Assembly (NCBI RefSeq): GCF_002906165.1
Contig: NZ_PPCN01000012.1
Location: 62,001-126,000, forward strand
Reading direction: 5' to 3'
DNA length: 64,000 nt
DNA from: Roseibium marinum
Lineage (GTDB): Bacteria; Pseudomonadota; Alphaproteobacteria; Rhizobiales; Stappiaceae
Within the stretch, counting starts at the first letter, position 1; every line of letters begins with the position of its first letter. The notes under the pieces are model-generated. The model did not search any database. It was not told the DNA's origin and saw only the letters and a program-made list of their open reading frames with translations. Both the position numbers and the translations under genes were made by a program. Of this stretch, positions 51,121 to 60,255 are shown in pieces.

Positions 51121-52545
51121 TCATGACTGCGGCAGGATCTTGCCCGGATTCATGATATTGCCCGGATCGAGCGCCTGCTTGATGGCGCCCATGACTTCAA
51201 GCGCATCGCCGTGTTCCCGGCGCAGATATTTCCTTTTGCCCTGACCCACACCGTGCTCTCCGGTGCATGTCCCGTCCATCTCGATGGCCCTGAGGGCCAG
51301 CCGTTCGACGAAGGCTTCCGTCCTGCGGATTTCTTCCGGCTTGTCCAGATCGACCAGGATCTGAACATGGAAATTGCCGTCGCCGACATGGCCGACGATC
51401 GGGGCAAGAAAGCCTTCCCTTGCGATGTCTTCCACGGTTTCGCTGACGCATTCCGCCAGCCGGGAAATCGGCACGCAGACATCCGTCACCATGATTTGCG
51501 CTTCCGGCTTCAGGGTTTTTCCCGCCCAGTAGGCATCGTGGCGGGCGGTCCAGAGCTTCGTCCGCTCCTCGGCGACCGTTGCCCAGTTGAACGGGCCACC
51601 TCCAAATTCCTCGGCAATCTGGGAAAACATTTCGGACTGTTCCCGCACGCCGGCTTCCGAACCGTGGAACTCCAGGAACAGGGTCGGCGTTTCGGCAAGG
51701 TCAAGCTTTGAATAGGTATTGCAGGCCCTCACCTGCAGAGCGTCCAGAAGTTCGATCCGCGCGACGGGAATGCCCATCTGGATGGTTGAAATCACCGCCT
51801 TGCAGGCCGAATTGACATCCGGGAACGGGCAGACACCTCCGGAAATTGCCTCCGGCTGACCGTGCAAGCGCAAGGTCAGTTCCGTGATGACGCCGAGCGT
51901 TCCTTCCGACCCGACGAAAAGCCGCGTCAGGTCGTATCCGGCAGAGGATTTCTTCGCCCGGCCACCGGTCCTGATGATCCGACCGTCGGCGGTTACGACC
52001 GTGAGCGCGAGCACCGCGTCTTTCATGGTACCGTAGCGCACCGCGTTTGTGCCGGAGGCCCGGGTCGCGGCCATGCCGCCGAGGCTGGCATCCGCCCCCG
52101 GGTCGATCGGGAAAAACAGGCCGGTGTCCCTGAGATGGCTGTTGAGCTGCTTGCGGGTCACCCCCGCCTCCACCCGGCAGTCAAGGTCTTCCGCATGCAC
52201 CTCCAGAACGCTGTTCATTCTCGACAGGTCGAGCGAGACCCCGCCGAACGGCGCATTCACATGGCCCTCCAGCGAGGATCCCGTTCCAAACGGAATGACC
52301 GGCACCTTGCGCGCGGCGCAAAGACGCACCGTTTCCGCCACCTCTTCCGTGCTCTCGGCAAAGACCACCGCGTCAGGCGGCTGATTCTTCAGCCAGGTCG
52401 TCGTGTGTCCGTGCTGTTCGCGCAGGGCCGCGGACGTTGCGCATCGCTCGCCGAATCGGTCCTTCAGTTCGGCGATCGCCTGCGCGGTATTGCGGGTCTG
52501 GTCGGCGGTTAGCGGCGCATCTTGTGCGCGTGCCATTTCCGGCAT
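51121..52545 (-). CDS. FAD-binding D-lactate dehydrogenase-like oxidoreductase
   Basis: A 474-residue VAO/PCMH-type flavoprotein (FAD_binding_4 plus FAD-oxidase C domain). FAD motifs are VPVIPFGTGSSLEGH, PIDPGADASLGGMAATRASG and GYDLTRLFVGSEGTLGVI. The C-terminal half has the catalytic-site GHVGDGNFH and TGEHGVGQGK. This pattern fits D-lactate dehydrogenase (cytochrome) or a related 2-hydroxyacid dehydrogenase; glycolate oxidase GlcD is the nearest alternative, but no glcE/glcF follow. GGAGG precedes the ATG at 52545. Confidence 0.9.
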   Translation of the reverse strand: MPEMARAQDAPLTADQTRNTAQAIAELKDRFGERCATSAALREQHGHTTTWLKNQPPDAVVFAESTEEVAETVRLCAARKVPVIPFGTGSSLEGHVNAPFGGVSLDLSRMNSVLEVHAEDLDCRVEAGVTRKQLNSHLRDTGLFFPIDPGADASLGGMAATRASGTNAVRYGTMKDAVLALTVVTADGRIIRTGGRAKKSSAGYDLTRLFVGSEGTLGVITELTLRLHGQPEAISGGVCPFPDVNSACKAVISTIQMGIPVARIELLDALQVRACNTYSKLDLAETPTLFLEFHGSEAGVREQSEMFSQIAEEFGGGPFNWATVAEERTKLWTARHDAYWAGKTLKPEAQIMVTDVCVPISRLAECVSETVEDIAREGFLAPIVGHVGDGNFHVQILVDLDKPEEIRRTEAFVERLALRAIEMDGTCTGEHGVGQGKRKYLRREHGDALEVMGAIKQALDPGNIMNPGKILPQS

Positions 52546-52647
52546 GTTTTTTCCTCCTGTCGCGCGGTTCTGGCCACGCTGTGAAAACCGAATATGTTAG
52601 CGGACACGGAAAAGGTCAAAGTCAAATCCGGCGATAAGGGTACGGTC

Positions 52648-53160
52648 ATGAAAATGAATGAAGAGAACGGAATGACACTAGCCGGAGAGGCCAAACCGCT
52701 TCAAAGCGCGGTCATGACCGTCAAGGACGACTGGATCGATTATAACGGTCACCTGAACATGGCCTATTACAACGTCCTGTTCGACACGGCGCTCGACCAG
52801 GTCTTCGAGCAGCTAGGCCTTGGCCCCGACTATGTGAAAACCCGCAACGCCTCCTTTTTCACCGCCGAGGTGCATGTCTGCTACTTGCAGGAACTGAGCG
52901 CGGGCATGCCGGTCACCGTTTCCGTGCAGCTCATCGGTTTCGATGCCAAGCGCGCTCACATCTATCAGGAACTGCGTCACGCGGAGGAAGGCTGGCTGTC
53001 CGCCACGTCCGAGCAGATGAGTCTCCACGTTGATATGGAAGCCCGCAAAGTCGTCCCCTGGCCGGACGACATCCGCGCCAATCTCGCCGCGCTGCTCAGC
53101 GGGCATGGGTGCCTTCCCCGGCCGGAACGGGTTGGAAGACGCATCGAAATACCGCGATAA
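52648..53160 (+). CDS. Hot-dog fold acyl-CoA thioesterase
   Basis: A 170-residue single hot-dog protein. The active-site segment DDWIDYNGHLNMAYYNVLFDTALD (near 32-55) is typical of 4HBT-type thioesterases, with the Asp of DYNGH likely catalytic. It resembles the thioesterases found near carnitine/betaine catabolism genes, none of which are here. I use the ATG at 52648 with AAGGG upstream; the frame is open to an ATG at 52594. Divergent from the flavoprotein. Confidence 0.85.
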   Translation: MKMNEENGMTLAGEAKPLQSAVMTVKDDWIDYNGHLNMAYYNVLFDTALDQVFEQLGLGPDYVKTRNASFFTAEVHVCYLQELSAGMPVTVSVQLIGFDAKRAHIYQELRHAEEGWLSATSEQMSLHVDMEARKVVPWPDDIRANLAALLSGHGCLPRPERVGRRIEIPR

Positions 53161-53310
53161 TGCGGAATCGACCGCGGCACGCGGCGCATGGGCGAGAAAA
53201 AAGTGAGTGATTTCCGAATGAAAACAGGCGGGCAGGCCTGTTCATTGGCGCCGACTCGGGCACAATGAGAGCCGATCACATATACGCCCCGCACAAAGCA
53301 CCCGTGACTG

Positions 53311-54954
53311 ATGCGCAAAATAATAGAAACCGCCGCTCAGCTCCCAGATATTCTCATCAGCTGGATTACGCCCAACGTGCGCCAGTTCCGTGCCGGCCGC
53401 ATGCAACTGGTCTGGGTGCTCGCCGTTTTCGTCGGCGCGCTGGTGGCTCTCGCCGCGATCGCCTTCAGAACGGCAATCGGACTCATCCAGTGGCCCTGGC
53501 TGCGCACGACCACCGAACTGACCATGCAGGCCGCGGCAAACCAGCCCTGGTGGGTCATATTGCTCGCCCCGGCCGTCGGCGGCCTGATCGTGGGCTGGAT
53601 ATTGCACAAATTCCACCCCAATCAGCGCGCCGGCGCTGTCGCCGACGTGATCGAGGCAAGAGTTCATGGCGGGCGCGGCCTGCCGCTTGGCGCCGGCCTG
53701 TGGTCGGCCCTGGTGACGGCGATCTCGCTGGGCAGCGGCGCAAGCGCCGGCCGCGAAGGGCCGGTGGTGCATCTGGGCGCCACGCTCGGCGCCGCCATCT
53801 GCCGCTTCTTCCGACTGCCGGACACCTCCCGCCGCATTCTTATTGCCAGCGCCGTCGCAAGCGGCGTTTCAGCGTCCTTCAACGCTCCGATCGCAGGCGT
53901 GCTTTTTGCTCACGAGGTTGTCCTCGGTCACTATGCGGTCTCCGCTTTCGTACCGATCGTGCTTGCCTCGGTGATGGGAACGCTTCTGTCGCGCCTCTGG
54001 TTCGGCGATGTCGCCGCCTTCGTGATCCCGCAGTATGAGATCACCTCCTATCTCGAAATACCTGCCTTCGCGCTGTTGGGGCTCACCTGCGCAGCGGTGG
54101 CGATCCTCTTCCAGTTCGCCCTGATCGGCACCGACTGGACTGCCCGCAACATCACCATGCCCCTGTGGCTGCGGCCCGTCATCGGCGGCCTCGTGGTCGG
54201 GACCATCGGTATCTTTTTCCCGGGCATTCTGGGTGTCGGCTATGACGCCACCGATATGGCCCTGAAACACGAACTGACCATCACCACGATGCTTTCCCTG
54301 CTGGTGGTCAAGGCGGCCGCCACCTCGATCACGCTGGCCTCACGCTTCGGTGGCGGGATATTTTCACCGTCCCTTTACCTCGGCGCCATGACCGGTGGCG
54401 CTTTTGGACTTATAGCCGCGTCCGCCTTCCCGGAAATGGCTTCCAGCCACGGTCTATATGCAATTCTGGGCATGGGGGCCGTCGCCGCGGCCGTCCTCGG
54501 CGCCCCCTTCTCCACCACTGTGATCGTGTTCGAATTGACCGGCGGATATGCGCTTTCCATCGCCCTTCTGCTTGCGGTTTCGATCGCCACCGGCCTGACC
54601 CAGGCCGTTCACGGCAAGTCCTACTTCCACTGGCAGCTCGGCATGCGTGGCTGTTTCGTGAACGAAGGAGTGCATCAGGTCCTGAGCGAGACCGTCAAGG
54701 TCGGCGAATTCATGGATCCGCCGCCGGAAGCGGAAGAAGATCGGGTCTTCAATCCGGGCGAGGACGGTCCCTATCTGCACGACACCGACACCTTGGAAAG
54801 CGCGCTGAAAAGCTTCGATTCCTGCGGCAAGGCATCTTTACCGGTGGTCCGCAAGGGCGATGCCGGGCGCATAATCGGTGTCGCCCGACATGTCCGGGGG
54901 CTGCGCTACTTCAACGCCGCCCTGATCAAGGCCACCAAGGAGGAGCACCGCTAG
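53311..54954 (+). CDS. ClC family chloride channel/transporter with partial CBS region
   Basis: A 547-residue ClC protein with about a dozen hydrophobic spans. The filter-region motifs are GASAGREGPVVHLGA (with the gating Glu of GREGP) and GGGIFSPSLYLGA. The position that carries the internal proton glutamate in E. coli ClcA (IIEEM) reads AHEVV, so that Glu is replaced by Val. The C-terminal 100 residues resemble a degenerate CBS domain. The TAG stop is part of a CTAG target that was used by the insertion just downstream; the coding end is intact. Confidence 0.92.
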   Translation: MRKIIETAAQLPDILISWITPNVRQFRAGRMQLVWVLAVFVGALVALAAIAFRTAIGLIQWPWLRTTTELTMQAAANQPWWVILLAPAVGGLIVGWILHKFHPNQRAGAVADVIEARVHGGRGLPLGAGLWSALVTAISLGSGASAGREGPVVHLGATLGAAICRFFRLPDTSRRILIASAVASGVSASFNAPIAGVLFAHEVVLGHYAVSAFVPIVLASVMGTLLSRLWFGDVAAFVIPQYEITSYLEIPAFALLGLTCAAVAILFQFALIGTDWTARNITMPLWLRPVIGGLVVGTIGIFFPGILGVGYDATDMALKHELTITTMLSLLVVKAAATSITLASRFGGGIFSPSLYLGAMTGGAFGLIAASAFPEMASSHGLYAILGMGAVAAAVLGAPFSTTVIVFELTGGYALSIALLLAVSIATGLTQAVHGKSYFHWQLGMRGCFVNEGVHQVLSETVKVGEFMDPPPEAEEDRVFNPGEDGPYLHDTDTLESALKSFDSCGKASLPVVRKGDAGRIIGVARHVRGLRYFNAALIKATKEEHR

Positions 54955-55218
54955 GATCTGTGGACAATAAGGATTTGGTCGAGGTTTGGATGCAAAACGC
55001 CCAGTTCAAGAAGCAAGGTCGCAGGAAGGGTGTTCCCTTTCAAGACATTGGGACGCCGAAATGGGCGTTTTGCGCCAAATCTCTTCGAGACGCGGCGGAT
55101 TTCGGTCCCGACTGCGTCGGAAAGTCCTTGTGGTGGACGGCACCACTGCGGACTTTCCTCCTGTTCGGACACCGAAATCCGGCTCGCGCCGCGACCCAAA
55201 CCTAATTGTCCACAGACC
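54955..55218. mobile_element. MITE-like non-autonomous element with nested hairpins
   Basis: About 264 bp flanked by CTAG (54951-54954 and 55219-55222). Terminal inverted repeats of about 30 bp start GATCTGTGGACAAT on the left and GGTCTGTGGACAAT on the right, read inward. Inside are two hairpins. One pairs GCAAAACGCCCA (54992-55003) with TGGGCGTTTTGC (55062-55073). The other nests CGGATTTCGGT / ACCGAAATCCG (55096-55106, 55171-55181), GGAAAGTCC / GGACTTTCC (55119-55127, 55150-55158) and GTGGTG / CACCAC. No transposase frame. The TIRs differ from those of the adjacent IS701 element, so its parent is elsewhere. Confidence 0.78.
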
Positions 55219-55222
55219 CTAG

Positions 55223-56650
55223 CACTACTTTGGCAGAAGTGTAGGCGGTCTGGTGAGGCCGCATCCACAGTGAGGACAATGGCCTGGCGGTGAGCGAGAC
55301 AAACGGTCAAGAATGGCTTGTCGCACCGCTGGCAGGCTGGGTTGTGGCGGCGGGCCGAGGACTCTTTTTTTTCCGTCCCGCCTGGGCGATCCGGCGACTT
55401 TGCAGAAAGGCGTAGGCCATCATCGTCATCAAGGCGTGGCGGTGGAGCCCGGTCCAGGATCGGCCCTCGAAGTGATCCAGTCCCAGTTCCTCCTTGAGTT
55501 GCTGATGGGCTTGTTCGCAGATCCAGCGCGCCTTGATCGCGCCAGCCAGAGCCTTGATCGGGGTGTCTGCAGGCAGGTTCGAGAGATAGTATTTGCGCTC
55601 GCCGTTCGAGCGATGTTCGCCCACCAGCCAGGCTTCCTCCCCCGGCATATGCTGGGCTCCGGCAGAGCCGATCCGCTGGGGTGCTCCGTCGGCGATGCGT
55701 ACGCGTACGGCAGTAAAGCGCGCGGTTAGGCTCCCCTTCGTTCCCTTGCGCCAGCTGACCTGTCGCCACTTAACGTCTTCAAGCATGGCGTGCGCGGCCC
55801 TGGACTTGACGTCCGGCACGTGCCGCACACGTGGTCGACCGCGCCCTGCCACCGGGAAGATCAACTGCACGTCGGCCGGGTAGACCTTTTGGTGCCGGGG
55901 GATGCCAACGGCCCAGCAAAGCCCCCGCGCGCTCAGTGCTTGCCGGAACGGAGCGGACAGCCCGTAACCGGCATCGGCCAGCACGCAGCCAAAGCGCACC
56001 CCGGAAGCGATAACACGGTCGATCTCCTCAATCGCGATCTCGGGCTTCGTGCGGTATTCCTGCAAGAGCGCAGGCACGCCAGCCTTGTCCATTCGCGCAG
56101 CATCGCTCGTCCAGCTTTCCGGCAGGAACAGCCGCAAGCTCAGCATGACCGGAACTTCGCCCGACGCCAGTGTCACTGATACCAGCGTCTGGCAGTTCGC
56201 GTTCTTGCCCAAAGCCGTCGCGTCCTGGGGCGCGACACCAACCGACGCCTTGCCCTTCTTCGGCAGCGCGGTGTCGTCGATGATCAGCCAGGATTCATCA
56301 CCGCCAACCAACTCGTCGGCCTGCTGCCACAAGGTCGCTTCCAGCGGGGCGCTGTCCCACAGGCCTGCCCCGATGAAGTGATGCAATCGGTCATAAGGGA
56401 TAGCGTGCGAGCGGGCCGCCATGGGCTGGATACTCTTGCGATCACCTGGCCCAATCAGACCGGCGATGTAGGCCGGACACATCCGGCGCCGCGTCTTGTT
56501 GCCAAGACCTTCCAGATACGGGACAAGCCACCGCTCCAGATCCGCCTGCCAGTCCTCGTTCATCACCAGCCTCCGTCAAAGCTGGCTCCCCATGAATCAC
56601 GCATCGCGCCTCAAGGGAATCCTAAAAATCACACTTCTGCCAAAGTAGTG
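55223..56650 (-). mobile_element. IS701-family insertion sequence
   Basis: Ends are a perfect 20-bp inverted repeat, CACTACTTTGGCAGAAGTGT. Both sides are flanked by CTAG (55219-55222 and 56651-56654), matching the 4-bp YTAR target duplication known for IS701. Length 1428 bp with one intact transposase gene. The left CTAG is also the right flank of the MITE-like element. Confidence 0.9.
55307..56563 (-). CDS. IS701-family transposase
   Basis: A 418-residue DDE transposase, apparently intact. Acidic residues of the catalytic core are seen in LIIDDTALPKKGK (near 95), CVLADAGYG (near 197) and CEQAHQQLKEELGLDH (near 355). The C-terminus is rich in Lys, Pro and Ser. Start at ATG 56563 with GGAGG upstream; an in-frame GTG one codon earlier is possible. 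As no frameshift is visible, the element may still be active. Confidence 0.92.
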   Translation of the reverse strand: MNEDWQADLERWLVPYLEGLGNKTRRRMCPAYIAGLIGPGDRKSIQPMAARSHAIPYDRLHHFIGAGLWDSAPLEATLWQQADELVGGDESWLIIDDTALPKKGKASVGVAPQDATALGKNANCQTLVSVTLASGEVPVMLSLRLFLPESWTSDAARMDKAGVPALLQEYRTKPEIAIEEIDRVIASGVRFGCVLADAGYGLSAPFRQALSARGLCWAVGIPRHQKVYPADVQLIFPVAGRGRPRVRHVPDVKSRAAHAMLEDVKWRQVSWRKGTKGSLTARFTAVRVRIADGAPQRIGSAGAQHMPGEEAWLVGEHRSNGERKYYLSNLPADTPIKALAGAIKARWICEQAHQQLKEELGLDHFEGRSWTGLHRHALMTMMAYAFLQSRRIAQAGRKKKSPRPAATTQPASGATSHS

Positions 56651-56664
56651 CTAGAAAGCGTGTC

Positions 56665-57702
56665 TCAGAATTTCGGCGGTTCCGTTGCCAGGACTTTGCC
56701 CGCATAACGGTGGGAAACCGGCCGGCCCTTCAGGCGGGTGGCCAGATCCTTCTGAGCGACGAACAGTCTTGCCTGCCGGCCGCGCAGGCCGGGAAGATCG
56801 AAAGGATCCAGACCGGTCCAGGGTACAAACGGATTCCGGCGCAAAGACCCGTAAATTCCGACCCTGACGGAAGGCCGCTCACTCGGCGCACGCGCATGGA
56901 ACCCGTGCGTATCCGCGACGACGAGCGTGTTGCCCGGCACCGCGAACCGGAGGGGCTCGGGATAATTCAGAGCGCCAAGCTCGTCCGCGCGCAGCCGGAA
57001 GGACCCGCGAGCATGCAGGCGGTCCTTGTTCGTCGCCGCCGTCAGGCTCTGCTCGCGTTCCCACGCCAGACGTTCCGCCGTCAGCCGGTGCGACCCCGGA
57101 ATGTAGGTGAACGGACCTTCGGCATCGTCAATATCGTACAGAAAGAACCATGCCTTGGCGGTCGGGTGAAATGTGTCCGAATGAAACGCCGTCTGGGGAT
57201 CCGCTCTCTTGCCGCCCTTTGGGTCGGTCATGACGATATGCAGATAAACCAGCGGATCTCCGTTGGTAGAGGCAACATAGCGCAAACCGTTCTGAAAGGG
57301 TTTGCTCCAGACGAAATCGCGCAGATACGGCAGGTTCCTCAGCACCTTGGGCGGCAGGGGAATGAAGCGCGTCACCGCGTTTCCCTGACGCATGTCCCAG
57401 GAATCGAAACGGGTTGTCGCGATTTCGGCCCGCAGGCCCTCAAGATCGCTCTCGGCCAGCAGGCCGCGCTTTTGAATGAAGCCATCCTGTGCGTAGGCCG
57501 CCCGGTCTTCCTCCGCGACAAGATGCGCCAGCCTGCGCCGCCGCGCGTCGGCCATGCGCTCGGCCAGATCGATCCGCTTGACGTGCAATCCCGCCTCGTT
57601 CAGCCGGCGGCTGCCGATCAGCGGATTGTCGCAAAAGGATTTCGCGCCCGTTGCCAGTTCCGCGGCGTAAAAAGGTGTTTTGAGAAAATCGGCTGTGCGC
57701 AT
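56665..57702 (-). CDS. Phytanoyl-CoA dioxygenase (PhyH) family protein
   Basis: A 345-residue Fe(II)/2-oxoglutarate oxygenase. The metal triad can be read as H-x-D in AFHSDTFHPTAKAWFFL (near 174) and a distal His in DTHGFHARAPSERPSVR, with the following Arg for 2-oxoglutarate. GPFTYIPGSHRL is also typical. Substrate unknown. Start ATG at 57702. Its stop is 10 bp from the right CTAG of the IS701 element, so its terminator region may have been disrupted. Confidence 0.87.
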   Translation of the reverse strand: MRTADFLKTPFYAAELATGAKSFCDNPLIGSRRLNEAGLHVKRIDLAERMADARRRRLAHLVAEEDRAAYAQDGFIQKRGLLAESDLEGLRAEIATTRFDSWDMRQGNAVTRFIPLPPKVLRNLPYLRDFVWSKPFQNGLRYVASTNGDPLVYLHIVMTDPKGGKRADPQTAFHSDTFHPTAKAWFFLYDIDDAEGPFTYIPGSHRLTAERLAWEREQSLTAATNKDRLHARGSFRLRADELGALNYPEPLRFAVPGNTLVVADTHGFHARAPSERPSVRVGIYGSLRRNPFVPWTGLDPFDLPGLRGRQARLFVAQKDLATRLKGRPVSHRYAGKVLATEPPKF

Positions 57703-57779
57703 TACCAGAAGCTCAATTCAAAATCGTGCGATAGATCAATTCAGAGGAACGAGACCGCTCAGAATCTGTTTCGTAGAAA

Positions 57780-59594
57780 CTAGACTGCTTTGGTTGCCCG
57801 TTCCAGCCAGATGCGCTCTTTTGCCCCGACAAGCGGCCCGATTTCTTCCCGCACTTTCTCATGATAGCGGTTCAACCAGTCCCGTTCCGCCGGCGTCAGC
57901 AAGGACAGCTCGACCAGACGCAAATCCATTGGAACAAGGGTCAGCGTTTCAAAGCCGAGCATGGGGCGTTCGCCTCCGGGAATGTCTGCGGCTTCGGTGA
58001 CCACCTCCAGATTTTCCAGCCGGATGCCGTATTCCCCGGCCGGATAATATCCCGGTTCGTTGGAGAGGATCATGCCCGGTTTCAGCGGCACCGTTCCTGT
58101 CTTGGCAATGCGCTGCGGCCCTTCATGGACGCCAAGATAAGCGCCGACACCGTGGCCGGTTCCGTGGTCATAATCGAACCCGGCATTCCAGAGCGCGATG
58201 CGCGCCAGCGTATCGAGCTGAGCACCTGTCGTTCCCTTCGGAAACCTGGCGGAGGAGATCGCGATATGTCCCTTCAGCACCAGGGTGAAATGCCTCTTCA
58301 TGTCCGCGCTTGTCTCGCCGACGGCGAGGGTGCGCGTGATGTCCGTGGTGCCGTCTTCATACTGGGCACCTGAATCGATCAGGAACGGCTTTCCGACCGG
58401 AATTTTCAGGTTGCTGGCCCGGCTGACGCGATAATGACAAATCGCGCCATTCGGTCCCGCTCCGGAAATCGTGTCGAAGGAAATGTCCTTCAGGACACCC
58501 GTCGCGCGGCGGAACTCTTCCAGTTTTTCCGTTGCTCCGATTTCATCAAGCTCCCCCTTCGGAGCTTCCTCGTCAAACCAGCACAGAAAGTTCACGAACA
58601 CCGCGGCATCCCTGATATGCGCCACGCGGGCGCCATTCAGCTCAACCTCGTTCTTTATCGCCTTGGGCAGAAGAACCGGGTCCTGGGCCTCGACCAGCGC
58701 GCCCCCCGCTGCCGTGATCGCCTCAGCGATACCGATCCCCGCCAGACCGGGATCGAGCATGACATTCGCACCGGCCATGCCGAGCGCGCTCAGACCGTTC
58801 TTGAAATCCTCGGGTTCCACCAGCTCCGACAAATCCGCCAGAGCGTCGCGCACCGAGTTGGAAAGCTTGCGTCCGTCGATATAAAGCGATGGCTTGCCTT
58901 GCGCGGGCACCGTCGCGAAGGAAAGCGGTAGCGGCGTATGGCTGACATCGGAACCACGGATGTTGAACAGCCAGGCAATCGAATCCGGCTGCGTCAGAAC
59001 GCAGGCATCTGCCTTCTTGTCCGCGAGCGCTGACTGGATCTGCGCAATCTTGTCCCGTGCCGCCTTGCCCGCCAGTTCGACCGGATAGAGCGACACCTGA
59101 CCGACCGGCGGTTCCGGGCGGTCCTCCCATATACTGTCGATCGGATTGTCGTCCAGCGTGACCAGTTCGGCTCCCGCCTGCGCGCAGATCTCCTTCAGAC
59201 GCCGGACCTCACGCACCGTGTGAAGCATTGCATCGACACCAAGTTTATGACCCGGCTGCAGCCGCTCTGCCAGCCAGTCCGTCACCGGTTCATCGATCAG
59301 ATGCCGTGCCGGGAATATGTCCAGGTCCACCTGCTCGCGCACCTGGATCGTGTAACGGCCGTCGACAAAGATCGCCGCGGCGTCACCGAGGACCGCGGCC
59401 ACGCCCGCCGATCCGGTAAAACCGGTCAGCCATTGCAGGCGGCAATCATGCGGGGGCACATATTCGCTCTGATGGGCATCGGCACGCGGGATCAGGAAGC
59501 CGTCAAGGCCGCGGCGGGAAAGTTCGGCCCTGAGAAGGGCCGCATGCGGCGCTCCGCAGGAGGGATCGCTGAGATCGTCGAAGGTCTGAAACAT
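57780..59594 (-). CDS. Aminopeptidase P family protein (M24B)
   Basis: A 604-residue Xaa-Pro aminopeptidase with two creatinase-N-like domains (about 1-320) and a pita-bread M24 domain. Metal ligands are Asp and Asp in LIDSGAQYEDGTTDITRT, His in GTGHGVGAYLGVHEGPQ, Glu in LSNEPGYY and Glu in RLENLEVV. A short C-terminal helical domain follows (LLTPAERDWLNRYHEKV). This long three-domain form is usual in alphaproteobacteria. Start ATG at 59594. It lies upstream of the PhyH gene on the same strand, 77 bp apart. Confidence 0.95.
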   Translation of the reverse strand: MFQTFDDLSDPSCGAPHAALLRAELSRRGLDGFLIPRADAHQSEYVPPHDCRLQWLTGFTGSAGVAAVLGDAAAIFVDGRYTIQVREQVDLDIFPARHLIDEPVTDWLAERLQPGHKLGVDAMLHTVREVRRLKEICAQAGAELVTLDDNPIDSIWEDRPEPPVGQVSLYPVELAGKAARDKIAQIQSALADKKADACVLTQPDSIAWLFNIRGSDVSHTPLPLSFATVPAQGKPSLYIDGRKLSNSVRDALADLSELVEPEDFKNGLSALGMAGANVMLDPGLAGIGIAEAITAAGGALVEAQDPVLLPKAIKNEVELNGARVAHIRDAAVFVNFLCWFDEEAPKGELDEIGATEKLEEFRRATGVLKDISFDTISGAGPNGAICHYRVSRASNLKIPVGKPFLIDSGAQYEDGTTDITRTLAVGETSADMKRHFTLVLKGHIAISSARFPKGTTGAQLDTLARIALWNAGFDYDHGTGHGVGAYLGVHEGPQRIAKTGTVPLKPGMILSNEPGYYPAGEYGIRLENLEVVTEAADIPGGERPMLGFETLTLVPMDLRLVELSLLTPAERDWLNRYHEKVREEIGPLVGAKERIWLERATKAV

Positions 59595-59701
59595 GGCCGA
59601 ACGGTAATTTGGCCTGCGCCGGGGATCAAGCCGGATAATTATTCCTGAATTGCCGTCTCAACAGAAAGACGGCAACAACTCTTCGCAATGCAGCATTTTC
59701 T

Positions 59702-59717
59702 TTTCGCATATGCGAAA
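59702..59717. promoter_or_regulatory. Perfect palindrome, candidate operator
   Basis: TTTCGCATATGCGAAA, 16 bp, in the 250-bp divergent gap between the aminopeptidase and the DUF1127 gene. A hairpin TTGCCGTCT / AGACGGCAA lies nearby at 59650-59675. The binding protein is unknown. Confidence 0.5.
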
Positions 59718-59844
59718 TGCGCAGGGCTGACATGCGCTTGCAGGCCTACCGCCCCGGGAAACGAATCTGCATATATGTGTCAACAAGACAAAAAAGACGT
59801 TTCTCCCTAGGGAAGCTCTTAAACTTCAAATGGGAAAGATCACT

Positions 59845-60051
59845 ATGAGCATCGCAACCACGACTTCGACCCGTATCGGCGGAAACAGCTTCATGCGCCG
59901 CGCACTTGACCGCATGATCGAAGCACGCACCATCCAGGCGCGCCGCTATGTCAACGGATATCTGCTCTCACTTGACGACGCGACCCTGGCCGCCCACGGC
60001 TATGACCGCAAGCAGCTTGAGCGCGAAGGCTCAGCCAGCGGCGGATTCTAA
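59845..60051 (+). CDS. DUF1127 small Arg-rich protein
   Basis: A 68-residue protein whose C-terminal half is the DUF1127 (YjiS-like) domain: RALDRMIEARTIQARRYVNGYLLSLDDATLAAHGYDRKQL. Such proteins have been linked to RNA binding and phosphate or stress physiology in related bacteria; the role here is not shown. I choose the ATG at 59845, with GGGAAAG 7 nt upstream; an in-frame ATG at 59830 is the alternative. Followed by a strong terminator. Confidence 0.87.
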   Translation: MSIATTTSTRIGGNSFMRRALDRMIEARTIQARRYVNGYLLSLDDATLAAHGYDRKQLEREGSASGGF

Positions 60052-60100
60052 GCTCCGGAATTGGGGCTCGGGACGCTCGATTGAAACGACTGTGCACTTA

Positions 60101-60132
60101 AAAGGGCCTGCCGATTGTTCGGCAGGCCCTTT
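60101..60132 (+). terminator. Terminator of the DUF1127 gene
   Basis: 12-bp perfect arms AAAGGGCCTGCC / GGCAGGCCCTTT around an 8-nt loop, then GCTTTG, 49 bp after the stop. Confidence 0.85.
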
Positions 60133-60255
60133 GCTTTGTGAAATCAACGGCTTCCAGGATTTCGATGAATCACCACCCGATTTCCGGAGCTGATATGCCT
60201 ACCTGGGGCCGCAAACACGGCTGCAAAGCCAATTTCTCTTAAAGTTTCAGTTCAA

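Noticed and set aside
54960..55293. Short plus-strand frames of 78-87 codons within and just beyond the MITE-like element
   Set aside because: They run through inverted repeats in several frames at once and show no protein family; the segment is better explained as hairpin DNA.
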